Part shown: piece after piece, positions 35,559-47,339 of the stretch
How the letters are laid out: each line of letters begins with the position of its first letter
Numbering within the stretch: the first letter of the stretch is position 1
Assembly (NCBI GenBank): GCA_963930655.1
Contig: OZ005601.1
Location: 16,236,001 to 16,300,000 of the forward strand
Direction of reading: 5' to 3'
Length of the DNA: 64,000 nt
Source of the DNA: Myrica gale
Lineage: Eukaryota > Streptophyta > Magnoliopsida > Fagales > Myricaceae
Program-made: the position numbers and the translations under genes
The notes under the pieces: model-generated
What the model was told of the DNA's origin: nothing
Database searches by the model: none
The model's input: the letters and a program-made list of their open reading frames with translations, nothing else

Positions 35559-36260
35559 TCACTTAGTCAGACGCAGTGGATTGTGGAAGGATTGCAGTAG
35601 GGGAGGTTGAGACCATGGAAGAAGGGTTCGGTTCGACAGGGCTAGCTTTCCCATCTCCATCTAGTTCTGGTTCCTCTCGAACTACCCCAAATCGACAAGC
35701 AAAGCCAATTGGGCACACGTGTATTGAACGATCTTGTAAGAAAATCGCGAAATAAAGAAGAATAATACATGGAGCGAGAGGCACTCCCCACACACGAGCC
35801 ACGAAGAGGAGATACTCCTCGCTTGGAGGATACTCCCATCCTTCCCCAGAGATGAAGATAAACTTGCACCGCCATCCTCTGTTGTTGGAAGGAAGCCCAC
35901 AAAAAATTGCCCTTTTTCTCCTTGCCTGAAAAAGTAGATTCCCTCCTCGGACTTCACTATCTTGTAGCAATACATAAACTCCTTCCAAGGAGCAACACAC
36001 TCATTAGTGAACATGTGTTTCCACAATGCGAAGAAACCCAAGGCCAATCTCCACCCATTTGGGGCCATCTGACATACCTCCCGGCTCAGGGGATATTGGG
36101 CACTTGCATGCAAAGCGTCATCAAAGAACAGTGCATGCGAATAGTGGCAGGAATCGCAAACTTGATCCTTAGCTGGGCCAGAGTCACAAGAGTGTGGTTG
36201 GACACATAGGTCTTGGCGGGAACCTCCCCATCTAGATCGTAATCGACGACTGGAGGCATG
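35559..36260 (-). mobile_element. Gypsy-type Transposase_28 fossil, copy 1
   Basis: Minus-strand coding remnant of the plant domain Transposase_28 (putative gypsy-type transposon). Visible: a start MPPVVDYDLDGEVPAKTY near 36259, VTLAQLRIKF, MAPNGWRLALGFFALWKH and FMYCYKIVKSEEGIYFF. It is broken, with several interruptions, and lacks the long coiled-coil part seen in copy 2 (47340-50060). It belongs to a non-autonomous retroelement-like family; no end repeats were identified. Confidence 0.6.
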
Positions 36261-36299
36261 GTAGCACAGTTGAAAGAGCTGGGAAAGGAGAAATGGGTC

Positions 36300-37260
36300 T
36301 GACCAAAGGTTTTGGAATAAGGAAGAGTGTTATGTACGTCTCCCCTAGCTCTACTTTTTTAGGATTCAGAATTAGGAGAACCATTTAAGTCACTCGATGG
36401 GCCATAAAATAGGCTAAAGCCTGTTGTTTTCTGAAAGCACCCTGGAGCCTGATGATGTTGGCCACCCTTTCCATTCGCCCTCAAAGGGAAGGGGGAATAC
36501 TGATAGAGTAAAATAAGCACTTGGCCCGTTGGATGAGGAGGCCCAATTAAAAGGCTAAACAAGGAGAACAAAGCCTTATGGGCTACGAGTACTCTATAAG
36601 CCGATCGAAGACTTGTGGGAAAATACCCATGTGGCTCGCCTATTCTAAACACGATTGAATCAGCCATACCGCCAGACCAAGGAAAGGTACCTGCTGACTA
36701 TAAGGCAAGCGCGATATCAAGTTGACTCATAGCGGGAATCGAACTCCTTCCATCACCAATAAATACCAGGTACCCACACCCCCTCTTTTTAACTTATATA
36801 CGTTATTGACAATCTCTTTACTCACTAAAACCTTCTCTTACAAACTTAATCATCAGATACCCTTCTTCGGTTACCAACTTCTCTTACTTACTCACAGAAC
36901 CTTGATCGACCATTCTTCACCGATGATTTTTAGCCATCATCAATATCTTTCATACAACTTCATATGGAAGATTCTGACTTGTGGCCATGAGTATTGGCCT
37001 AAAGTTGGAACTCCTCAGTGGAACTCAATATCGTAAGACTGTTACAGAAGGATGATAGCACTTTAAGGACTAGATCTTTGGCCAGAGCTGACCCCTCATC
37101 TCCAAGGGAATCATTGAGTAGAGATCGGAGCTGATTCGCTAATTGATGGCCTTTAATTATCGCTTTGATCGCTGATCTCTCGGGTTTGGAGGCCGGTAAG
37201 CGTTCAGGCTAAGAACAACAAACCCATTTAATTCGAATAGAGAAGGTTTCTGCCATTCAG
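36300..37260. other. Organelle-like tract, unconfirmed
   Basis: Balanced base composition and spacer style (GGGAAGGGGGAATACTGATA, GGCAAGCGCGATATCAAG, CGGGTTTGGAGGCCGG) like plant mitochondrial DNA and like 18940-19530. A phrase GCGGGAATCGAACTCCTTCC at 36732-36751 resembles the 3' half of a tRNA gene read backwards, but no cloverleaf could be completed. Source unproven. Confidence 0.3.
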
Positions 37261-37424
37261 AAGATTTCTATTCGTCTTTAAAATTACTCTACACCGTTTG
37301 GATGGCTCGTTGTTGCTGTATGGATGGTCAAATTTTCCACGAGAACCAATCAAATTCGCACTCATTAAATTACAAATCATGAGTCGTTAAGAAAATCTTC
37401 TAGAAATGGTGTTCATATGGTATG

Positions 37425-39693
37425 TGTAACACCCAAGATTTCTATTTTTAAAATTTATTTGAATTTGTTATTTGATATTTGAAATGCCTTCTTTAAATTT
37501 GAAATTTGAGTTTAATTCATTTAAAATAGTTGAATTTTTATCTTTGACCTAGTCAAACCTTTTTAAAAATTTGAAAAATTTTATTATTTTTTAAAATTAA
37601 AAGTTTTAGAGTTCAAAAGGGAGTCTATTACTAGTGTGAGTCTATATATAGATTTACACATGGGTTTTAATTTTTACACACCTTGATTTTACACCAACAA
37701 GAGGAAAAATAAGGGTTTTCTTGCTTTCAACAATCTAGACGAAATTTCTTAAAGCAACTTTAGGTATTTCGAATTTCTTGATATTATAATTGTATTATTT
37801 TTATGAGAGATCAAACCATAGGGTGTCTAGATCTATCCTTAATTATTTCAAGATTTTCGAAATAGTTTTAATGGGTTTTTTGGAGTAATTGAAATTTGGG
37901 TTCAAGATTTGTTCAAGAAAAATTCAGGTTCTTAATCTGAGTAGTAGATTGAATTATATTTTTATAGCCGATTTTATGGATCTAAAAATTCTATTTTTAG
38001 ATATTGCATACTAGACATCTGCAGGGGGAAAGAGTTAATGTTTCGTAATTTTTGGAGATGTATTCGTATGGTTTTGAAAATCCGGAAGTTAGGCTTGGAG
38101 AAATCGGAATTGCTGAGAAAGATTCATTGATACAGATTGAAATTTTGAACCGGATGACATAGATAAATCTTTGTTATAAAGTTCGGGATTTGTGGATATC
38201 TTAATAGATCTTTATGAATTTTGGAAGTGATGAGTACCGAATTATTCAGGGTATAGTTTGTCTCCGTGAGCAGAGGTAAATGTCGATTTTATTGGCTGAG
38301 TTGTACAAGGAATTTGGATATAAACTTTTACAGGTGTATAGTTAACATCCTAGGGACGAACATAGTTTAATTTGGGGATTTTAGGAAAATCCGAGATAGG
38401 TAAGATATATTTTAGAATCTGACCAGTGAATTTCGGATCTAATCTTGTTGGGCAGATTTGGAGTTTCATTTGTATTTCCGTTTGAGCGTATTATAATACG
38501 TTAAATTTTCTATTGATAGGTGCTAAGTCAGAGGCTTATTTGCTTGAAGATCCAGGTAAACGGGGTTATTATGCTAGATTTTTCTAGAAGACTGAGGTGA
38601 TATTTGAGAAATTGCATGTTTTAATGAAAACCCTCGGAGTTTTATGTGCATTACTTTATGATTAAATTGTCAAAGGTTATAACATGAAATGTGTAAACAT
38701 GAGCCTATTTTTTTGTCCAATGATATTCATGATGTTTTCAATATTTAAAACAAAGTTTTTTTATATTTATTGTTATTCAAGATTTGTGCATGATATTTCA
38801 TGATATTTTCATTGATTGAAATCAAAGCTTTTGGTATTTATTGTTATTCAAGATTTATGCATGTATTTCATGAAAAGAGGATAAAGATGCAAAGTTCAAA
38901 GTGAGGTTTATTTTATGATATGTTACGTATTTTCAAACCCTGAGGCCCAAAGTTACAAAGTTACAGAGACAGCGCATTGGTACCAATTGCAACCCATTGA
39001 GTGCACCCATTCTGGAAACAGAGTGGCTTCTTTTGTAGATTCTTACCGAGTGCACACTTAGACATGGCCAAGCCTTAGTAAGGAAGATTCTACCCAAAGT
39101 ATTGGCTTAGTTTGGCTGATCCCCAAACTAGGTAGCAACTGCACAACCCTGTCACGGGGGTAAACGTGACCCATAGTTATTGCTAAAGGGATTTTCTTAT
39201 ACAGATAAAACTGATTTTCTATAGTATTATATTATATAGATAAAACTGCTTTATTGATAAAGATGTTTTATTGAAATTGTCAAAAAAAACTTTCAACAGT
39301 TTAGAAAGATTTTAAATATTCTATCTTTTACTGTTACAGTGTGGCTCATGGGATATACACTAGCATAATGATTTTGCTTACTGAGTTGTCGAACTCACCC
39401 CCTATTGTTTTCCTTATTTTTAGATGTTGATCAAAAGCGTATCGATAGTCAAGATTAGATGGTATGTGGGCGGGTAGCTGAGTGATTATTAGAATAAATA
39501 CTCGACTCTAGTATGAGTCTAAACATGTTTAGATTTGTCTTTGTGTGCTGAAAGAGTTTTTTGTTAAGAGAGATTTATTGAAGTTTTTATATAAAGTTTA
39601 TTCTGCATTTATTATTAGATATGTTTAAATCAAAAGTCTATTTGTGTATTGCAAGTTAGTCACGCTCTAGCCTTTGAGGTTTGGGGCGTGACA
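37425..39693 (+). repeat. 5' LTR of the Gypsy element
   Basis: 2269 bp, from TGTAACACCC to GGGGCGTGACA, with a TATATATA box at 37643-37650 that is kept in the 3' LTR (44277-44284). Confidence 0.92.
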
Positions 39694-39696
39694 GTT

Positions 39697-39708
39697 TGGT
39701 ATCAGAGC
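39697..39708 (+). other. Primer-binding site
   Basis: TGGTATCAGAGC, complementary to the 3' end of initiator-Met tRNA, three bases after the 5' LTR. Confidence 0.9.
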
Positions 39709-40249
39709 AACCGAGTTATTAGGTTCTGTAGACAATAAATGATGAATAGGTTTGGATTGAGAGTTTTGAGGACATGATTGGGTAGACTAGGTTGATTGTT
39801 TGAAATTGTTTGCGATAATTGTTTAATTATATTTTGCTAAGAAATTTTCAACATTAGTGAATATTTTAGGATGGCCCCACGTAGTAACTATCAGAATCCG
39901 AATAATCTGAATAACGGTGAAAACTCGGGTTAGACCGAAGAGGACAATGTTGGAGCCAACTTGAACACTGCTGGAGTGTTACATGGGGTAGCGCAATAAG
40001 TTAGAGTGGAGATTGTTTAGAATGCTAGGGGCAAGAACCGAAGTGTTAATACAGAGGGTTGTACGTTTGAGTAGTTCAACCTCTTGCCTTAACTCGAGGA
40101 TTTATGATGGATCATTGGGTTTGAAGTGAAGAATTTTAACGAGCTTGTTGACAACGCAACAATTATAGAGGGAAGTCTAAAGAGAAGTACAAAAGCTTAT
40201 GAACAGAGGAAGAGAAATGCACCACAAGGTTCCAATCCCTCTCTTTACT

Positions 40250-41740
40250 AGGAAGGCGAATACTCTATTTGACTTTGGGGCAACCCACTCTTTTATGGCC
40301 AATAAAATCTTAGAACATGTGGAGTTGAGACTCAACCATTAGAGAAATATTTGGCAGTACCTAGTCCGTCTGGGAGTTCTATCGTATGTCAGAAGGTGAT
40401 TAGAGGTTGTCCAAAAAGTATAGATTGAAGAGTGCTTACAGCAGATCTAGTTGTTTTGAGCATGCATGGATTTGATATTATCCTAGGGTTGGATTGGCTA
40501 GCATCTAATTATGCGAGTATTGATTGTCGAAGCAAGGAAGTTATTTTTAGACCCCCAGAAAACTCAGAATTTAAATTTGTCGGATCATGAGATTGAATTT
40601 TCTATTGATCTACTCCTTGGATCAACACCAGTCTCTAAGGCACCGTCAGAGTTGTTGGAACTTAAGGAGCAACTACAATAATTGTTAGACAAAGGTTTCA
40701 TAAGACCTAATGTATCACCTTGGGAGCACCGGTTTTGTTGTGAAGAAAAAGGATTGATCGTTTCGGATGTGCATCGATCACCGAGAACTTAATCGAGTCA
40801 TGATTAAGAATAGATACCCATTGCTTCGCATCGATGATTTTTTTTGGATGAGTTACAAAGAGCTCAAGTCTTTTCTAAGATTGATCTTCGTTCGGGTTAT
40901 CACCAGTTGATGATTAAGGCAGAGGATATTTCGAAAAATGCATTTCGAAGTAGGCATGGACATTATGAGTTTTTAGTAATGTCATTCGGATTAACTAATG
41001 CACGAGCTGTATTCATGGACATGATGAATAGAGTTTTTCATGAGTATTTAGATCGGTTTGTTGTGGTCTTCATCGATGACACCCTAATCTATTCAAAGAC
41101 TCAGGAGGAGCATGAGAATAATTTGAGGTTAATATACCAAAGTATTAAGGGAAAATAAGTTGTATGTCAAGCTCAAAAGTGCGAGTTTTGGTTAGAGGAT
41201 ATTTCATTCTTGGGTCATCTCGTCTCGAAGGAGGGCATTTCTGTAGATCCAAGCAAAGTGGAGGCAGTTATGAATTGGCCAACGACAATCAACGTTCACA
41301 AAGTAAGGAGCTTTTTAGGCCTTGCAGGATATTATCGGAGATTTGTAGAAGTTTTTTTTCGAAGATATCAGTTCCGTTGACTGCACTAACATGGAAGAAT
41401 ATTAAGTTTGAGTGGACAGAGATTTGTGAACAGAGTTTTCAAGAACTGAAACAAAGACTTGTAACTGCACTAGTGTTAACTATTACATCTCGAAGTGGAG
41501 GCTTTGTGATCCTCAGTGATGCATTACATAAGGGTTTGGGTTTTTTGATGATGCAGAATGGGAAGGTTGTTGCGTATGCATCTCGGCAGTTGAAGGGTTA
41601 TGAGCAGAATTACCCTACCTATGATTTGGAATTAGAAGCAATAGTTTTTACTTTGAAGATTTGGAAGCATTATCTCTATAGAGAGCAGTGTGAGATATTT
41701 TCTGATCACAAGAGCCTTAAATATTTGAGTTGAATATGAG
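40250..41740 (+). pseudogene. Gypsy protease, reverse transcriptase and RNase H fossil
   Basis: Recognisable landmarks are the protease DFGATHSF motif, the RT stretches [19 protein letters not shown] and [12 protein letters not shown] (the active-site DD pair), and RNase H phrases [20 protein letters not shown] and [20 protein letters not shown]. Domain order and sequences are of the Ty3/Gypsy type. The reading frame is not intact. Confidence 0.9.
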
Positions 41741-42029
41741 GCAAAGAAAATGGTTAGAATTAATCAAAGATTATCACTGTACGATTAGTTACCACCAGGG
41801 AAAGGCTAATGTAGTAGCAGACACATTGAGTATTTAGTTACCACCAGGGAAAGACTAATGTAGTAGCAGACACATTGAGTAGAAAAATCTGGAGTTTCAA
41901 TGTCCGCTTTAATTAGTCAGCATCATATTAGAATGGACCTGGAGAGAGCAAGGATTGAGGTTATCAAAGATGATCATAGGGTTCCTTTGGCAAGTATGGT
42001 GATTCACTCAACTTTGGTGGAAAGATAAA

Positions 42030-42551
42030 GGGGTAAATTCATAGTTAGCCCCCTATGTTTGGGCCAAAATCATAGTTAGCCCCATATTTTTGAATCCAAC
42101 AATTTGAGACTCATAACTTTCACAACCTATCAAACTTAGCCCCCCGTCTAAATCAGGTGTTAAGTCCGACGGAAAGTCATGTAAAATGACCAAAATGCCC
42201 CTCCAAAGCTAAAATTTATAATAAAATAAAATAAAATATAAATTTAAGAAATAAATTAAAATAAATATATTATTGAAATAGAGTTTCAATATAGTTTTAT
42301 TTAAAAAATATTAATTTTTGAAAAAATATCATTTTTTATTTTTAATGAATTTTTTATTTTTTTTAGTAATTTTATTTTGGAGGGGCATTTTGGTCATTTT
42401 CATGCTTTTCCGTCTGATTTAACGTCTAATTTAGACGGGGGGCGAAGATTGATAGGTTTTGAAAGTTATGGGTATCAAATTGTTGGATTCAAAATTATGG
42501 GGCTAACTATGATTTTGTTCAAACATAGGGGGCTAACTATGAGTTTACCCC
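42030..42551. mobile_element. MITE with 9-bp duplication (Mutator-like), nested in Gypsy
   Basis: 522 bp with terminal inverted repeats GGGGTAAATTCATAGTTAGC at the left and the complement ending TGAGTTTACCCC at the right, flanked by an exact 9-bp duplication AAAGATAAA (42021-42029 and 42552-42560). The inverted arms extend inwards over about 140 bp, so a hairpin is possible. A 9-bp duplication is characteristic of the Mutator superfamily. No coding capacity. It inserted after the Gypsy element. Confidence 0.92.
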
Positions 42552-42674
42552 AAAGATAAAGGAAGCTCAGTTGTTGGATGCAGGATTGATGAAGCTCATA
42601 TCGGAGGTTCGGAATGGGTCAAAGTCATAGTTCAATAGGAGAATGAGATATTAAGATATTGAAATTGTCTGTGT

Positions 42675-44003
42675 GTGCCTAATGATGAGAATATTAAGAG
42701 GGTTATTTTGGAAGAAGCTCATCGCTCCCTTTACACAGTCCATCCAAGGAGCACTAAAATGTATCGGGATTTGAGGGAGTCTTTTCGGTGGAACAATATG
42801 AAGAGGGAGATTTTCAAATTTGTGGAGCAATGTTTGACGTGTCAACAGGTGAAGGTAGAACATCAGAGACCAGCAGGACCTTTGCAGCCATTGCAGATTC
42901 CAGAGTGGAAATGGGAGCATATCTCTATGGATTTTGTTTCAGGTTTACCGCGAGTACCGACTGGGCATGATTCAATTTGGGTAGTTGTTGACCGACTAAA
43001 AAAGACTGCTCATTTTATTCCAGTCAAAGTTGGTTATTCCATGGAGAGGCTAGCAGAATTATATATTCAAGAAATTGTTCGGTTGCATGGGGTGCCAGTG
43101 TTTATAGTTTCAGACAGAGATCCACGTTATACTTCAAAGTTTTGTAGGAGTTTGCAGAAAGCTATGAGATCTGGATTGAATTTTAGTACAACTTACCACC
43201 CTCAAACAGACGGTCAGACAGAAAGGACCATTCAGATTTTGGAAGACATGTTGCGAGCTTGCGTGCTTGATTTTAAGGGAAGTTGGATTAAGTATCTACC
43301 TCTAGTGGAGTTTGCTTATAATAATAGTTATCAAGCAAGTATTGGGATGTCATCGTACGAAGCATTATATGGAAGAAGATGTCGTTCTCCTTTGTATTGG
43401 GATTAAGTAGGTGAACGGATGAGTTTTGGTCTAGAGATAATTCAAGCAACGGTGGAAAAACTTCATTTGATACGTGAAAGGTTAAAGGTTGCTCAAAGTA
43501 GACACGAGAGTTATGTTGACAATCGTCGGCGAGAACTTGAATTTGAAGTGGGAGATAAGGTTTTCTTAAAGGTAGCTCCTTTAAAAGGAGTAATGCGATT
43601 TGGGAAGAAGGGAAAATTGAGTTCAAGATATGTTGGTCCTTTTGAAGTACTTGATAGGATTGGTCCAGTAGCATATAGGGTTGCATTGCCACCAAGTCTT
43701 TTGGGAATGCATGATGTATTCTATGTGTCCTCATTGCGGAAATATATTCCCAACCCTACTCATTTCATTGATTACGAACCTTTAAGGATTCATGAGAAGT
43801 TGACTTATGTTGAGAAGCCTATACGGATTTTGGATAAAAAGGATCATGAACTACGTACAAAGAAAATTTCCCTAGTAAAGGTGTTGTTGAACAATCATTT
43901 TGGACAAGAAGCTTCATGGGAATTAGAAGAAGAAATACGATCTAAGTATCCGCATTTGTTTGAAGATTGGGGTGGAAGCCGAATTTTTAAGTCAATAAGT
44001 TAG
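42675..44003 (+). pseudogene. Gypsy integrase and chromodomain-like tail fossil
   Basis: Integrase signs: zinc-finger-like C-x2-C (CLTCQQVK), the core with WEHISMDFVSGLP, VVVDRLKKTAHF and TYHPQTDGQTERTIQ. Then a GPFEVLDRIGPVAYR phrase typical of the C-terminal domain, and a chromodomain-like end SWELEEEIRSKYPHLF. This end places the element among chromoviruses, whose chromodomain steers integration to heterochromatin. Not intact as a whole. Confidence 0.9.
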
Positions 44004-44058
44004 AAGTTATTTTCGCTTAGCAAATTCCGAGGGCGGAATTTTTTTAAGGGGGGGAGAA

Positions 44059-45857
44059 TGTAACACCCAAGATTTCTATTTTTAAAATTTATTTGAATTT
44101 GTTATTTGATATTTGAAATGTCTTCTTTAAATTTGAAATTTGAGTTTAATTCATTTAAAATAGTTGAATTTTTATCTTTGACCTAGTCAAACCTTTTTAA
44201 AAATTTGAAAGATTTTATTATTTTTTAAAATTAAAAGTTTTAGAGTTCAAAAGGGAGTCTATTACTAGTGTGAGTCTATATATAGATTTACACATGGGTT
44301 TTAATTTTTACACACCTTGATTTTACACCAACAAGAGGAAAAAGAAGGGTTTTCTTGCTTTCAACAATCTAGACGAAATTTCTTGAAGCAACTTTAGGTA
44401 TTTCGAATTTCTTGATATTATAATTGTATTATTTTTATGAGAGATCAAACCATAGGGTGTCTAGATCTATCCTTAATTATTTCAAGATTTTCGAAATATT
44501 TTTAATGGGTTTTTTGGAGTAATTGAAATTTGGGTTCAAGATTTGTTCAAGGAAAATTCAGGTTCTTAATCTGAGTAATAGATCGAATTATATTTTTATA
44601 GCCGATTTTATAGATCTAAAAATTCTGATTTTTGGATATTGCATACTAGACATCTGCAGAAGAAAATAGTTAATGTTTTGTAATTTTTGGAGATTTATTC
44701 GTGTGGTTTTGAAAATCCGGAAGTTAGGCTTAGAGAAATCGGAATTGCTGAGAAAGATTCATTGATACAGATTGAAATTTTTAACCGGATGACATAGATA
44801 GGAATTGAATTTCCGCATGCAATTTTATGAGTATTTGTATAACCCATATATAAATCTTTGGTATTCGGGATTTTTGGATATCTTAATAGAGCTTTATGAA
44901 TTTTGGAAGTGATGAGTACCGAATTATTCGAGGTATAGTTTGTCTACGTGAATAGAGGTAAATGTCGATTTTATTGACTGAGTTGTACAAGGAATTTGGA
45001 TATAAAATTTTACAGGTGTATATTTAACATCCTAGGGACGAACATAGTTTAATTTGAGGATTTTAGGGAAATTCGAAATAAGTAAGATATATTGTAGAAT
45101 CTGACCAGGGAATTTCGGATCTAATCTTGTTGGGCAGATTTAGAGTTTCATTTGTGTTTCCGTTTGAGCGTATTATAATACGTTAAATTTTGTATTGATA
45201 GGTGCTAAGTCAAAGGTTATTTGCTTGAAGATCCAGGTAAGTGGGGTTATTATGCTAGATTTTTCTAAAAGACTGAGGTGATATTTGAGAAATTGCACAA
45301 CCCTCTCACGGGGGTAAACGTGACCCATAGTTATGGCTAAAGGGATTTTATTATACAGATAAAACTGATTTTCTATAGTATTATATTATATAGATAAAAT
45401 TGTTTTATTGATAAAGATGTTTTATTGAAATTGTCAAAAACAACTTTCAACAGTTTAGAAAGATTTTAAATATTCTATCTCTTACTATTACAGTGTGGCT
45501 CATGGGATATACACTAGCATGATGATTTTGCTTACTGAGTTGTCAAACTCACCCCCTATTGTTTTCCTTATTTACAGATGTTGATCAGGAGCGTGTCGAT
45601 AGTCAAGATTAGATGGCATGTGGGCGGGTACCTGAGTGATTATTAGAATAAATGGTTGACTCTAGTTTGAGTCTAATTATATTTAGATTTGTCTTTGTGT
45701 GCTGAAAGAGTTTTTTATTAAGTTTTATTAAGAGAGATTTATTGAAGTTTTTATATAAATTTTATTACTCATTTATTATTAGATATGTTTAAATCAAAAG
45801 TCTATTTGTGTATTGCAAGTTAGTCACGCTCTAGCCTTTGAGGTTTGGGGCGTGACA
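44059..45857 (+). repeat. 3' LTR of the Gypsy element
   Basis: 1799 bp, same ends as the 5' LTR but shorter overall. Preceded by the polypurine tract 44046-44058. Confidence 0.92.
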
Positions 45858-45862
45858 GTATG

Positions 45863-46371
45863 CGTCAAAGCGGACGGCTATGGGCTGGTCGACGTCTGGA
45901 ACGTCCAACGTGGGAGTACCACGATTCGCTAAAATTATAGCCCTAAGCGTCAGGTGTTCTGCATGGTCGTCTGAAATAGACGCATGTAAATAATGTGTGA
46001 ACTATCCCAGTCAATTGGACGTTACGATCAGACCGTGCATACTGGATTGCAGCTTTTGTGATGATTTACCTACATCACTGATGGATTACAACGAGGTTTT
46101 GTCACCTAAACTGTGTGTGCACCGCTTCACAGACCGTTCGGACGCTTTCGCAGATGCTGACAATGTTTCTAGTCACAAATATGTGACATTTTACTTTTCA
46201 TCACCTATGAATATTTTGCGGACGTGTTTTAGGGAAGTCTGGATGATTTTTTAATTCTTGACACACCTTGCATAATGAAATTTATATTTTGACAGATAAG
46301 GGCATGATTTGGTGACTCAATTTGTTTTGACACCCAAAATTTTAACACCTAATGTCATTTTTCTTGTGCAT
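45863..46371. mobile_element. Probable right arm of the CACTA element begun at 20077
   Basis: Contains phrases of the left arm: GCGGACGG, CGTTCGGACG, TTTTGTCACC, GACACCCAAAATTTTAACACC. It ends near 46371 in TTTTTCTTGTGCA, which resembles a decayed form of the inverted left terminus (TTCTTGTAGTG). The exact terminus and the 3-bp duplication could not be confirmed, so pairing with 20077 is inference. Confidence 0.5.
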
Positions 46372-47339
46372 TTTTTGGTCATTTCTGTTGATCTCCTTCA
46401 CCTGCTTATATTCTTACATGTAATTCTTTATAGATCATTTTCAAGGAGAAAAATTATCAACCTCAAACTCTAACTACTGCTTTTCAATGTTGATATGCTT
46501 AGCCATTTACAACGGTTGTCTGAGTTTGGCTTACTAGGGCTTGGGATCTAGATTCTGGACAATTGTTTTTATGTTGAGGGCCAAGCGAGCCATTGTTCCT
46601 TTGCATGGATGGCTAGTATTGCTATGACAAGGGTTTACGTGGATGCTGAAAGATTGTACTGCATTTAATGTGAAGCCAAGACTTCCACATTTTACTTTGT
46701 TCTATTGCCACCTTCTTGCTTTGGGTTGCAACTGTCGACAAAAGATGGTTTTAGATATATCCTATTATTTTGTAGAGCAATCCTATTGCTCTTGGGTGTA
46801 TTTGAGCAACACAATTAAGTGGAAGCTAATCAAGACATCATAAGTCATGAGAAAGCCAATGCCAGTTCTGAAAATCTTGCAGAGCATAACGTCACTCCTT
46901 TTAAAGTGACCATGCCACTGGTGACGTGTCATGTAAGTATGGCGAATAGCTCTACAAAAGAATATCATAACCAGGGTTTTCACAACTAAGTCCAACCGAT
47001 CGGGAAGATACATCTACCTGGCTGGAAGAATATCATGACTGCCACATCAGGGTCATAGAAAGGTTTCCCCAACCAGACTATCGCGACCGCCACACCACAA
47101 CATACATTCACAACACAAACAAGGCTCCATTTGGCTCAATGAAACAATGCAACGGCAGAACAGAGACAAAAAGCACAATAGAAATTCTATAACCTAATAT
47201 AGGGTTCACAAAGCCGCTGAGTATAACTTACTAAAACCATACCAGAGTTCCATTTCATAAGAAATACATAACGATAATGTTTCAATAACATACCATGTAG
47301 AGAAAGAAAGAAAAAAGCAAAAACACGGCAAAAAAATTA
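46372..47339. other. Spacer, no gene recognised
   Basis: No coding or repeat structure that I could identify. Confidence 0.4.

Larger units (their letters stand above)
37425..45857 (+). mobile_element. Ty3/Gypsy retrotransposon, Tekay/Del-like chromovirus, degraded but with both LTRs
   Basis: Runs from TGTAACACCC to GGGGCGTGACA, flanked by an exact 5-bp duplication GTATG (37420-37424 and 45858-45862). Parts in order: 5' LTR 37425-39693, primer-binding site 39697-39708 (TGGTATCAGAGC), gag region, aspartic protease (about 40250-40300), reverse transcriptase (about 40640-41160), RNase H (about 41380-41740), integrase (about 42675-43406), chromodomain-like C terminus (about 43640-43990), polypurine tract 44046-44058, 3' LTR 44059-45857. 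The pol order RT-RH-INT defines Ty3/Gypsy; the C-terminal chromodomain-like tail and 2-kb LTRs suggest Tekay/Del. The coding region is broken many times (roughly ten or more interruptions), so it is not active itself. LTRs look about 96-97 percent identical by eye, suggesting insertion one to two million years ago. It carries a MITE at 42030-42551. Confidence 0.93.

Noticed and set aside
36732-36760. tRNA-like phrase GCGGGAATCGAACTCC
   Set aside because: No acceptor pairing, D arm or anticodon arm could be completed on either strand.
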